Shown here in pieces: positions 45,706 through 53,277 of a stretch of DNA of 64,000 nt. The stretch's first letter is position 1, and every line of letters begins with the position of its first letter. Below the pieces are notes generated by a model that saw nothing but the letters and a program-made list of their open reading frames with translations, was not told the origin of the DNA and ran no database searches. Source of the DNA: Paenibacillus artemisiicola (GTDB lineage: Bacteria > Bacillota > Bacilli > Paenibacillales > Paenibacillaceae). The stretch is from assembly GCF_017652985.1 (NCBI RefSeq), contig NZ_JAGGDJ010000007.1:114304-178303 (forward strand), read 5' to 3'. A program made the position numbers and the translations under genes.

Positions 45706-46971
45706 TTACTTCATCAGCTTGGCCGCTTCTTCGTTGAAGCTGTCCATTTCCTTCTTCACGTCCGCGTTGCTGCGGTAGATGACTTCGAAGTGCTTCAGGT
45801 AGGCGTCGCCGATTTGCGCCCAGGACTTCAGGACCGGCATCGGCTCCGCCGTCTTCAGCTGCTCGCCGATGACTTGGTAGTTCGGGTCGTTCTTCAGCTT
45901 GTCGTTGTCCCATGCGGCCGTGACGGCCGGCAGCGAGCTCGTGTCGTCCATCCATTTGAGCTGCGTTTCCGCCTTGCTCATGTACGCGACGAACTTAGCC
46001 GCGGCATCCTTGTTCTTCGAGTATTCGAAGATCGACAGGTTCGAGCCGCCGAGCACCGACTTGTTGTTTTCTTTCTTCGGCAGGACCGCGAGCGCCCACT
46101 TGTCCTTGATCTCCGGCGCCTGATCCTGGATCATCTTGATCATCCACGGACCGCTGATGAACATCGGCAGGATGCCTTCCTTGAACGCCGGGATGATGTC
46201 GAGGCCGAGATCCTTCGGCGCGGAGCCGTTCTGGTAGAAGCTGTTGACGTACGAGATCGCTTCGACGAACTTCGGATCGTTGAAGTTCGGCTTGCCGTCC
46301 GACGTGAACCATTCGGCGCCGTTCTGGCGGGCGAACATGAAGCCCAGGGACTGCTCTTTCGGATCGATGCTCATGCCGTACTTGCCTTTGCCGCCGGCTT
46401 TCGTCAGCTTCTGCGCCGCGTCGGACAGCTCGTCCCACGTCGCCGGCGCCTTGTCGAAGCCGACGTTCTTCAGCATGTCCGTGCGGTAGAACAGCACGCG
46501 GGTCTCGACGTACCACGGCGAGCTGACGTACTTATCGTTGTACTTGCCAGCCGTGACGGCGCCCGGGTAGAAGTTATCCGGATTCAGCTCCGGGTATTGC
46601 GAGACGTACGGCGAGAGGTCGGCCAGCACGCCGGCATCCGCGAATTCCGGTACCCAGGACGAGCCCATTTGGACGACGTCCGGGCCTTTCTTCGACGCGA
46701 CCGCGGTCAGCAGTTTATCGTGGCCCTGATCCCAAGGCAGCGCTTGGACGTTGACCTTGATGTTCGGGTTGGCTTTCGTGAATTCGTCCGCGTACTTCGG
46801 CAGCGTCTTCGCTTCTTCGCCCATGCCCCATACGGTCAAGGTGACTTTCTCGTTCGAAGCGCCGCCGCCCTCGCTCGCATTGCCGCCGTTCGTATCGTTC
46901 TTCGCTCCGCAGCCTGCGAGCAAGCCGACGCTCAGCATCGCGGCCGTCATTACGGTAACTGTCTTTTTCAT
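45706..46971 (-). CDS. Sugar-binding lipoprotein of a CUT1 importer
   Basis: A 421-residue binding protein. The start is ATG 46969-46971, giving MKKTVTVMTAAMLSVGLLAGCG with its lipobox; ten codons upstream are open but unused, and GAGAGGGG precedes the ATG. After a Gly/Ser/Asn linker the family-1 binding fold begins VTLTVWGMGEEAKTL, with MFISGPWMIKMIQD and LGGSNLSIFEYSKNKDAAAKFVAYMS. It is the first gene of the sulfatase/GH94 operon, directly under the LacI-operator promoter. The ligand is probably an oligosaccharide, perhaps sulfated. Confidence 0.92.
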   Translation of the reverse strand: MKKTVTVMTAAMLSVGLLAGCGAKNDTNGGNASEGGGASNEKVTLTVWGMGEEAKTLPKYADEFTKANPNIKVNVQALPWDQGHDKLLTAVASKKGPDVVQMGSSWVPEFADAGVLADLSPYVSQYPELNPDNFYPGAVTAGKYNDKYVSSPWYVETRVLFYRTDMLKNVGFDKAPATWDELSDAAQKLTKAGGKGKYGMSIDPKEQSLGFMFARQNGAEWFTSDGKPNFNDPKFVEAISYVNSFYQNGSAPKDLGLDIIPAFKEGILPMFISGPWMIKMIQDQAPEIKDKWALAVLPKKENNKSVLGGSNLSIFEYSKNKDAAAKFVAYMSKAETQLKWMDDTSSLPAVTAAWDNDKLKNDPNYQVIGEQLKTAEPMPVLKSWAQIGDAYLKHFEVIYRSNADVKKEMDSFNEEAAKLMK

Positions 46972-47139
46972 ATCGAAATACCCCTCTCGATGATTTCGCA
47001 AATTAATTCGCAGGTACTGTCCTTACGTGCACGCTTTCATTTCTTCCGGTCCGTCACTCGCGAGAAGCGCACGCACCCCCTCATTATGTCCTGTCTTTTC
47101 CAGCCTTATTACGGCGTTCCGAACTTCGGGATTTCCGTA

Positions 47140-47149
47140 GAAACGTTTC
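47140..47149. promoter_or_regulatory. LacI-type operator O1 (GAAACGTTTC)
   Basis: Perfect 10-bp palindrome in the leader, context TAGAAACGTTTCGATT. It lies 65 bp downstream of O2 in the direction of transcription. Confidence 0.85.
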
Positions 47150-47204
47150 GATTCATCGTATAATTCCCATATCAGAGGTAATAATCACCGAAAACTACGC
47201 AAGT

Positions 47205-47214
47205 GAAACGTTTC
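47205..47214. promoter_or_regulatory. LacI-type operator O2 at the transcription start
   Basis: Perfect palindrome GAAACGTTTC starting six bases after the -10 box on the minus strand, so a bound repressor would cover the start site. Confidence 0.88.
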
Positions 47215-47220
47215 GATCCG

Positions 47221-47249
47221 ATTATAGCCGAAATATAAAGCGTATTCAA
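47221..47249 (-). promoter_or_regulatory. sigma-A promoter of the sulfatase/GH94 operon
   Basis: Minus-strand -35 TTGAAT (47244-47249), 17-bp spacer, perfect -10 TATAAT (47221-47226), lying between operators O2 and O3. The rest of 46972-47390 is leader and upstream sequence with no gene. Confidence 0.85.
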
Positions 47250-47269
47250 GGGGTTATTATTGTTCAATC

Positions 47270-47279
47270 GAAACGTTTC
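47270..47279. promoter_or_regulatory. LacI-type operator O3 upstream of the promoter
   Basis: Perfect palindrome GAAACGTTTC, 65 bp from O2, context TCGAAACGTTTCTATT. In reverse orientation it matches O1 over 16 bases. Confidence 0.85.
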
Positions 47280-47390
47280 TATTGATGTCATGGATGTAAT
47301 GACAGCGCATCCCTTGCTGGGCTTGCTTACATGGCGTTTTCACGAGGACGGCTTATTTTTCTTACCAGGCCAGCGGCCGCAAGCGAACGC

Positions 47391-47432
47391 AAAAACAGCT
47401 GCCCCAGGAAGCGATCTCCCTGCCGCAGCTGT
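47391..47432 (-). terminator. Terminator of the AlkD-like gene
   Basis: Minus-strand stem ACAGCTGC..CAGG/CCTG..GCAGCTGT with one internal mismatch pair, then TTTTT. Confidence 0.8.
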
Positions 47433-47447
47433 CCAAGCGACAAGCGG

Positions 47448-48170
47448 TTAACACCGCACGTATTTGCGTTTAAAGCCGAGCTGCCCTTTCTCGAGGGCCT
47501 TCTGGATGTTCTCATAAGCGTGGATGGCCTGCTTGCTCTTCGGCTTGTCGCGATTCACCGCGACCGGCCCGACGGCCTGGGCCGCGGCGACCGCCTGCTC
47601 GTGAAGCGGCACATAGGAGGTGGCGACCGTGTACAGGAAGTTGTTCATCGCGAACTTCGCGCGTTCCGGCGCGTCGTGAATCGTGCGCTGCACCGTTTCC
47701 AGCATCCCGGCCAGCTTGTCCGGATCGAACTCGGCGTCCTTCCGGCTCCCGAGCAGCCAGCAATAGCAGCTCCATCCGGCCGACATCCGCAGTTCCTCCC
47801 CGCTCGCGATCCACGTATCCGCGACCTGCTGCGCGATCTCCGTCTCGGCCAAGGTGACGGCCACCACGAAGTCCGACAGCATGTAGAAGTACGCCGCATC
47901 GATCCAGCGGTCGAAGTCCGAAGGCGTCATCGCCTTCGGATCGGCAATGACGCCGGCGAAGTACATGGCATCGTAATTCCCCGTCGCATACAGCTCCTCG
48001 GCCAGCGGCTGATTGCGCTTGATCTTCTTCGACATGGGCTTCATCTCGCCGGTCGCGACGCCGAATACCGGCTCCTGCGCGCCATTGGAGACGTACATTT
48101 TCCTCATGCGTTCCTTGCCGAGCGCCTCGAGCTCCTGCATGACCGCGTCCGCGCTCATGACTTCCGCCAT
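47448..48170 (-). CDS. AlkD-like DNA alkylation repair protein
   Basis: A 240-residue all-helical protein of the HEAT-like AlkC/AlkD type. Segments such as MRKMYVSNGAQEPVFGVATGEMKPMSKKIKRN, LAEELYATGNYDAMYFAGVIAD and DRWIDAAYFYMLSDFV match the common YhaZ/AlkD-like group. These bind DNA and some excise N3- or N7-alkyl purines. It stands alone between two regulatory regions. The fold assignment is good; the glycosylase activity is not proven by sequence. Confidence 0.82.
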   Translation of the reverse strand: MAEVMSADAVMQELEALGKERMRKMYVSNGAQEPVFGVATGEMKPMSKKIKRNQPLAEELYATGNYDAMYFAGVIADPKAMTPSDFDRWIDAAYFYMLSDFVVAVTLAETEIAQQVADTWIASGEELRMSAGWSCYCWLLGSRKDAEFDPDKLAGMLETVQRTIHDAPERAKFAMNNFLYTVATSYVPLHEQAVAAAQAVGPVAVNRDKPKSKQAIHAYENIQKALEKGQLGFKRKYVRC

Positions 48171-48234
48171 TTGAGATCAACTCCTTTTGGTCTAAGTGTA
48201 AAGGAAGCGGAGGGGCAGATGCCACAGCGTTTCG

Positions 48235-48924
48235 CTAATTCTCTCCGATTTCCATGATGGATTGATAAAAACGTTCCGGGTCCGCGCCGCCCGGAAGCGT
48301 CGACACCTGGCCATCCCCGACCTCGATGATGATCCAATCCCCGGCCTCGGTTTTGGCGATATCCATTTTGAAGAAACGGCTGTCCATGCTCTGCGCGATT
48401 TCGATGAAAGCATCCAGTCGTGGCGCTACTTGCCGATAGTCGGCATCCTCCCAATACTGCATGCACTGAATCAGCTGGCGATGCAAGAAAAACAACCGGT
48501 ATTCGTTCGCTAACGGCATGCCGCTGACCGGATGCTTCCCGAGCTGCTCGAGCGTTACGAACTCGCGGAGGACGATGCCGCCGTTCAGCTCCGAGCCTTG
48601 GCGTTCGATGAAGTTGCGGAGGACGGTTTACACCCGCTCCTTATCGGAAGCATCGGGGATATAGCAAGCCTCTTCCGACTCGTGCTTTCGGGACTTCACG
48701 TAGTCTTTCACGAGAACCGGTTGGTCGTTAAACGTACTCATCTTCTCGTACAGAGGCTCGAATCCATTCGCAAGCTCGCCAATTGGAATCCAAATGCTCC
48801 GCGGCGTCGCGGCTTGAATCGCTTCATAAGCCAGGCGTTTTATCGGGAAGGATTTTAAGTAAAGCAAGTCAACATCCATAAATATGCAGTCGGGTGCAAC
48901 CTCTTCTGCCCAGCTAAGTCTATA
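48235..48924 (-). pseudogene. Decayed ATP-grasp protein gene
   Basis: One minus-strand frame encodes an ATP-grasp-like protein with PVLVKDYVKSRKHE (ATP-binding Lys), LNGGIVLREFVTLEQL, ANEYRLFFLHRQ, FKMDIAKTEAG and WIIIEVGDGQVS (metal-binding Glu). It is interrupted by an in-frame TAA at 48628-48630, exactly where the family sequence continues (DKERV, stop, TVLRNFIERQ). Upstream the frame starts again only after a TAG at 48925-48927, and the usual N-terminal 80 or so residues are missing. The remainder covers about the C-terminal 215 residues. These proteins ligate small molecules or peptides. It is probably inactive. Confidence 0.8.
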
Positions 48925-49098
48925 CTAGACATAGCGTCCATCGTATTCTTTCGTTGATAGTTCGGTTGGTAAAGTCATGACGGTTTCGCTCCAAACTGGG
49001 ATTAAGATGCACAATAGTAATAGAATTCAAGCCATTAGTCTGAAAGTCCTGCTTAACGAAGCCGATATAATAGTATCCCAGTAAAAAGGAGCTACAAC

Positions 49099-49686
49099 AT
49101 GACAAGCATGATTCTATTCATATTAGCTATCGCCGCACTAGGTGCTTTAGCCGGCATTATGCAGCCCAAGAAAAAGCGCCGAAAGCGATCCGCTAAGAAA
49201 GCCGGCCAGAAATCCGTTAGAACTGCTCAGAATCGACGAGTATCAAAAACCATCCGAACCGATGAAGTCATTCTTAAAAGCGCTCTGAACGACCTTTCGG
49301 GATTTGAATTCGAGCGTTTGCTGGCCCTCTATTTTAGAGATCAAGGGTATGTTGTCCATGAAGTAGGAGTCGGGGGAAATGATGGGGGAGTCGACCTCGT
49401 TATCGTCGATAAACGAGGAGAACGCACTGCCGTACAAGCCAAATGCTACGCGGATCACAATTCGGTCGGCGTCACGGTTGTCCGGGAGCTTGTGGCTGCT
49501 AAGAGAAATCATAACTGCGTTCTTTCGTTGCTCGTGACCACATCCGACCTCACTCAACAAGCAAAGAAAGAGGCTGAGCAATTCAAGGTCGATTACTGGC
49601 ATGGCGGATTGCTTGAACAAAAGCTGCGAAATTGGAGTAAATGGCAACCTACCAAAAAGGGCTCCACAAAAGCGTTAAGCCGATAA
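49099..49686 (+). CDS. Membrane-anchored Mrr-type restriction endonuclease-like protein
   Basis: A 195-residue protein behind AAAGGAG. Residues 3-20 form a membrane segment, followed by a strongly basic stretch (QPKKKRRKRSAKKAG), then a compact Mrr_cat domain (about 60-180): LSGFEFERLLALYFRDQGY, the catalytic Asp in GNDGGVDLVIVD (Asp99) and the Q-x-K of AVQAKCYAD (113-115). Mrr-type domains cleave foreign, often methylated, DNA. The inner-membrane anchor would place cleavage at the cell surface, where DNA enters. It is in an AT-richer patch next to an orphan vsr gene. Confidence 0.88.
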   Translation: MTSMILFILAIAALGALAGIMQPKKKRRKRSAKKAGQKSVRTAQNRRVSKTIRTDEVILKSALNDLSGFEFERLLALYFRDQGYVVHEVGVGGNDGGVDLVIVDKRGERTAVQAKCYADHNSVGVTVVRELVAAKRNHNCVLSLLVTTSDLTQQAKKEAEQFKVDYWHGGLLEQKLRNWSKWQPTKKGSTKALSR

Positions 49687-49692
49687 TAGGAT

Positions 49693-49758
49693 AAGCAGCA
49701 GATCTATTAAAAAGGAGTTATCACTGATAACTTCCTACTAAAATAGGGACTGCTGCTT
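49693..49758. terminator. Long inverted repeat after the Mrr gene, possible terminator
   Basis: Outer arms AAGCAGCAG (49693-49701) and CTGCTGCTT (49750-49758) enclose a second hairpin GTTATCA/TGATAAC. A T-rich stretch follows on the plus strand. It probably terminates the nuclease gene. Confidence 0.5.
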
Positions 49759-49827
49759 TCATTTTCGTTGTAACTCGTCTTCTCAACCAGTATGTGATTC
49801 AATCATTGCATGCGACTCTTCCCCGGC

Positions 49828-49867
49828 CGTCTGTCCGTCTGTCCGTCTGTCCGTCTGTCCATCTGTC
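49828..49867. repeat. 8-bp tandem repeat (CGTCTGTC), five units
   Basis: Four perfect CGTCTGTC copies and a fifth with one change (CATCTGTC). It lies between the Mrr and Vsr genes. The rest of 49759-50000 shows no gene. Confidence 0.9.
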
Positions 49868-50045
49868 CATAATAATGGGTTTTAGCAATAAGCGTTAGTA
49901 ACATTCCCTTCTTTAATCCACAGTTCATCCCCCATATTGCTTTGGAGTAAATTCCAAAGTAAAATCATTATAGGAACTCTTGTTCTTATGATGAATTTTT
50001 GGAGCGTGAATTAATATTCCAGATGCTGATTTCAGAAGCAAGAGC

Positions 50046-50441
50046 ATGGGGAGAATAAGAGGCAAAAACACAAAATTGGAGCAATCCGTTTCAAAGGCCC
50101 TTTGGAGAAACGGCCATCGATTTCGAAAAAACGTCCTATCCTTGTACGGGAAGCCTGATATAGCAATTAAAAAGTATAAAATCGTCATTTTCATCGATTC
50201 ATGTTTCTGGCATGGTTGTAAGAGCCATTTTAAGTTGCCGTCTAAGAATTCCGACTATTGGTCTAAAAAAATAAACCGTAACATTCAGAGAGACATGGAA
50301 GTTACTCAATATTACATCAATAAAGAATGGGTCTTAATCAGGATTTGGGAACATGATTTAAAATCTTGTTTTGATATGGTTATTGAGCAAGCCTGCAAAA
50401 AAGTATTTGCCGCTAAACGTCAGACGTTTGATTGTTCATAA
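50046..50441 (+). CDS. vsr: Very-short-patch mismatch endonuclease (Vsr)
   Basis: 131 residues from ATG 50046, showing the Vsr fold: MGRIRGKNTKLEQ, GHRFRKNVLSLYGKPDIAIKK with the catalytic Asp (38), FIDSCFWHGCKSH with zinc-binding Cys/His, and VLIRIWEHDL. Vsr nicks T:G mismatches arising from deamination of 5-methylcytosine. The frame is open a further eleven codons upstream (PDADFRSKS...), which fits the family's usual N-terminus, but without a standard start; GGAG at 50001-50004 could serve an ATT codon. Normally a cytosine methyltransferase gene is adjacent; none is here. Confidence 0.9.
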   Translation: MGRIRGKNTKLEQSVSKALWRNGHRFRKNVLSLYGKPDIAIKKYKIVIFIDSCFWHGCKSHFKLPSKNSDYWSKKINRNIQRDMEVTQYYINKEWVLIRIWEHDLKSCFDMVIEQACKKVFAAKRQTFDCS

Positions 50442-50549
50442 ATTTTAGAGAATTCATAACTACGATTAGCCACTATAAGCGAACGCCACGTAACAATTCC
50501 CGCGGATATGCGACCGCCTGCCGCCGGGCTCCATTCCAACAGTATCGCG

Positions 50550-51317
50550 TCAGCCGTCGGCCGGATAAGTCGCGATGAACGCGTCGAGGCTGCTCATCAC
50601 CTTGCCGATTCCCGCGCTTCTGACCTTAGGGTCCTCCGCGATGAGCAGGAATCCCGCCTGCACCCGGCCGTTAAACCACGGCTTCGAGTGGTTGATCCGC
50701 TCGGCGGGCGTGAAGCCTTGCCAACAGTAATCGTCATGCTCAAGGTATGGAGTCGTCATCCGATCCTTCGTCTCCCGGACAATGCGTTCGTTAATGCGCG
50801 GGCTGATCGCGTCGAACCTGCTTCCGAGCAAATAACGCGTCCATAGCAGCAGTCGCGCCGTTTCCACGGTGGCCAGCCCGACTCCGAATTCCGTCTCGTC
50901 CGGAATCCACTCTTGCTTCTCGAACGCCTTCCACTGGCTGCAAGGGCCCGGGAATGCCCATGTCTTCTCTTCGCAGATGGCGAAGATCCCGTTCATTAGT
51001 TGATCAAGGTACTCGCCTTCGCCTTCCATGCATTCGGCGATGACGAGAATGCCGAGCACGCTTCTCCGTTCAAAGTAAGCGAGACTGAGAGGCGGCGGAC
51101 CGCCGCTCGCCGGATAGACGCGATAGTCCGGCATCGTAGGCACCGGCCACGCGTAGTCGGCATAGCGGTCAGCGATCCGCAGCCAACTCTCTCTTTTCTC
51201 AGACGGGATCGATCCCCAGGCTTCGCGGTCTTCCGCCTTCGGGAACGGCGCGCAGGGGGCGTCGCCAGAGCCAAGTTCCTCAAGCCGTTCCGAACCGTAA
51301 CGTTTAGATACCATCAT
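50550..51317 (-). pseudogene. Truncated heparinase II/III-family lyase gene (5' fragment)
   Basis: 255 residues from ATG 51315-51317 behind GGGAGGAG. It matches the N-terminal toroid of heparinase II/III-like lyases: YADYAWPVPTMPDYR, ERRSVLGILVIAECMEGEGEYLDQLMNGIFAICEE, VETARLLLWTRYLLG, SPRINERIVRETKDRMTTPYL, PWFNGRVQAGFLLIAED and KVMSSLDAFIATYPADG. At exactly that point it hits a stop; the family normally continues with the catalytic region for several hundred residues. A few downstream codons in another frame still resemble it. The missing part coincides with the AT-rich Mrr/Vsr patch, so it was probably lost by deletion or insertion. It once belonged to the adjacent Lpl/Yes locus. Confidence 0.78.
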
Positions 51318-51350
51318 GCCTTCTCCTCCCAAATTCCTACGTCTGCGTTA

Positions 51351-51382
51351 GAAAACCGCCCTGCTCCGAAGAACAGGACGGC
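51351..51382 (-). terminator. Terminator between lplC-like and heparinase genes
   Basis: Minus-strand stem CCGTCCTGTTC/GAGCAGGGCGG with a TTCG loop, followed by TTTTC. Confidence 0.8.
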
Positions 51383-51396
51383 TATCGAACAACGCC

Positions 51397-52284
51397 TTAT
51401 TCCTTCACGCTCCCCAGCGTCATGCCGCTCATAAAGTACCGCTGCAGGAACGGATAGACGCACAGCACCGGCACCATGCCGAGGAAGATCTGCGCCGCGC
51501 GCACCGACCGGTCGTTCAGCTTCGACAACAAGAGCAGCATCGTTGGATCACTGATCGAAGACATATCCATGCGGACGACGATCGTCTGCAAGTAGCTGGC
51601 AAGCGGATAGTGGCTCAGATCGTTCATATAGATCAGGCCGTTGAACCATTCGTTCCAGTGCGAGACGATCGCGAACAGCGTGACGGTCGCAATCGACGGC
51701 ATCGAGAGCGGGATGATGATCCGCCAGAGCGTCTGCCAGTGGCCGGCGCCGTCGATGAACGCCGACTCCGACAGCTCCTTCGGCAAGCCCCGGAAGAAGT
51801 TGAGCATCAAGATGACGTTGAAGATCGGCAGCGCCCCCGGCAGCACAAGCGCCCAGATGCTGTCGAGCAGGTGCAGATTCCGCACGACCATATAGGTCGG
51901 AATTAAGCCGCCGGAGAACAGCATCGTGAAGACGAAGAACCAGGCATACCCCGTGCGGAATTTCAGATTCGCCGCTTCCTTGGACAGCGGGTAGGCCGTC
52001 AGCACCGTGAGCAGCATGTTGATGCTGACGCCGAGCACCACGCGCTCGACGGAGATGCCCATCGAGACCAGGAACTCATGCTTTCTCGCCACAAACTCGT
52101 ACGCCTTCCACGAGAAGTCGACCGGCCATAGCGTGACCTTACCCGCTTCGATCGCGGCCGCCGAGCTTAAGGAGACCGAGAACACATTGATTAACGGCAG
52201 AATGCTTATAAGAGACAACACCGCGAGGAAGGTATAGTTGAAAACCACGAACAGCTTGCGACTCCATGAGTAATGTTGAACCAT
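51397..52284 (-). CDS. lplC: ABC permease, LplC/YtcP-like
   Basis: A 295-residue, six-segment permease with ATG 52282-52284 behind GGGAGGA. EAA motif LPKELSESAFIDGAGHWQTLWRIIIPLSMP (about residues 170-200) and the C-terminal LQRYFMSGMTLGSVKE typical of the LplC/YtcP group, which imports complex plant or animal oligosaccharides with YesMN-type regulation. It follows the LplB-like gene by 21 bp. Confidence 0.92.
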   Translation of the reverse strand: MVQHYSWSRKLFVVFNYTFLAVLSLISILPLINVFSVSLSSAAAIEAGKVTLWPVDFSWKAYEFVARKHEFLVSMGISVERVVLGVSINMLLTVLTAYPLSKEAANLKFRTGYAWFFVFTMLFSGGLIPTYMVVRNLHLLDSIWALVLPGALPIFNVILMLNFFRGLPKELSESAFIDGAGHWQTLWRIIIPLSMPSIATVTLFAIVSHWNEWFNGLIYMNDLSHYPLASYLQTIVVRMDMSSISDPTMLLLLSKLNDRSVRAAQIFLGMVPVLCVYPFLQRYFMSGMTLGSVKE

Positions 52285-52305
52285 GACAATCCTCCCTGCA
52301 GCTTG

Positions 52306-53205
52306 TCAGAAAATGCGATAATTCGCGAAGCGATAGGCCATGACGTACGACAACGCGATCAGGACGAGCGAGATCACCGACTTGAACAGGCCGACGGCGG
52401 TCGCCACGCCGTATTGCGCGCTGGCCAGGCCGATCCGGTAGACGTACGTATCGAGGATGTCGCCGGTCGAATAGACGGACGGGTTATACAGGTTGAAGAC
52501 TTGGTCGAAGCCGGCGTTCAGCACGTTGCCGAGCGCGAGCGTCGTCAGCAGGATCGTAATCGGAACAATCACGGGAATCGTGACGTTAAGCGTTTGTTTC
52601 CAGCGGTTCGCGCCGTCCAGGACGGCCGCTTCGTACAACGCGGGATTGACGGCCGTGATGGCAGCCAAGTAGACGACCGTGCCGAACCCGAATTCCTTCA
52701 AGACGTCGGTCACGACGAGCACATACGGGAACCACTTCTCGTCGCCGAGGAAGAACACCTTATCGAAGCCGAGCCACGCGAGGAATTGATTCACGATCCC
52801 GGACGTCGGCGAGAGCACGTCGAGCAAGATGCCGGCCATGATGACCCAGGACATGAAATGCGGCATATAGATGATCGTTTGGACGGTGCGTTTGTAAACC
52901 TTCTTCACGATCTCATTCAATAGAAGCGCGGTAACGAACGGCGCGACGAGGCCGCCGATGATTTTCAAGAACGCGATAAATACCGTATTGCGCAGCACTT
53001 CCCGGGTCTCGGACAAGTGATAGATATACTTGAAATGCTCGAGTCCGACCCACTCGGAGCGAAACATCCCTTTCACCGGGATAAAATTCTCGAAGGCGAT
53101 GACGATGCCGACCATCGGACCGTAGCTGAACAGCAGCACGACGATGATCCCCGGCACCAGCATCAGGTGAAGAGGCCATTCCAGCCTCCAATTTCTGCGG
53201 CTCAA
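52306..53205 (-). CDS. lplB: ABC permease, LplB-like
   Basis: A 299-residue, six-segment permease starting at TTG 53203-53205 behind AGGAGGG. The N-terminal WPLHLMLVPGIIVVLLFSYGPMVGIVIAFENF is diagnostic for the LplB/YteP group, and the EAA motif is VNPALYEAAVLDGANRWKQTLNVTIPVIVP. It pairs with the LplC-like subunit. No ATPase is encoded here, as usual for this transporter class. Confidence 0.92.
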   Translation of the reverse strand: MSRRNWRLEWPLHLMLVPGIIVVLLFSYGPMVGIVIAFENFIPVKGMFRSEWVGLEHFKYIYHLSETREVLRNTVFIAFLKIIGGLVAPFVTALLLNEIVKKVYKRTVQTIIYMPHFMSWVIMAGILLDVLSPTSGIVNQFLAWLGFDKVFFLGDEKWFPYVLVVTDVLKEFGFGTVVYLAAITAVNPALYEAAVLDGANRWKQTLNVTIPVIVPITILLTTLALGNVLNAGFDQVFNLYNPSVYSTGDILDTYVYRIGLASAQYGVATAVGLFKSVISLVLIALSYVMAYRFANYRIF

Positions 53206-53277
53206 TCGATTTCCCTCCTGCCTGATTGCAAAGAGGGGATAGCGGCTAGCGGCTAGCCCCTATCCCCCTGCTGCCTC

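Noticed and set aside
49828..49867. Possible CRISPR-like array
   Set aside because: Units are 8 bp, directly adjacent without spacers, and no cas genes are present.
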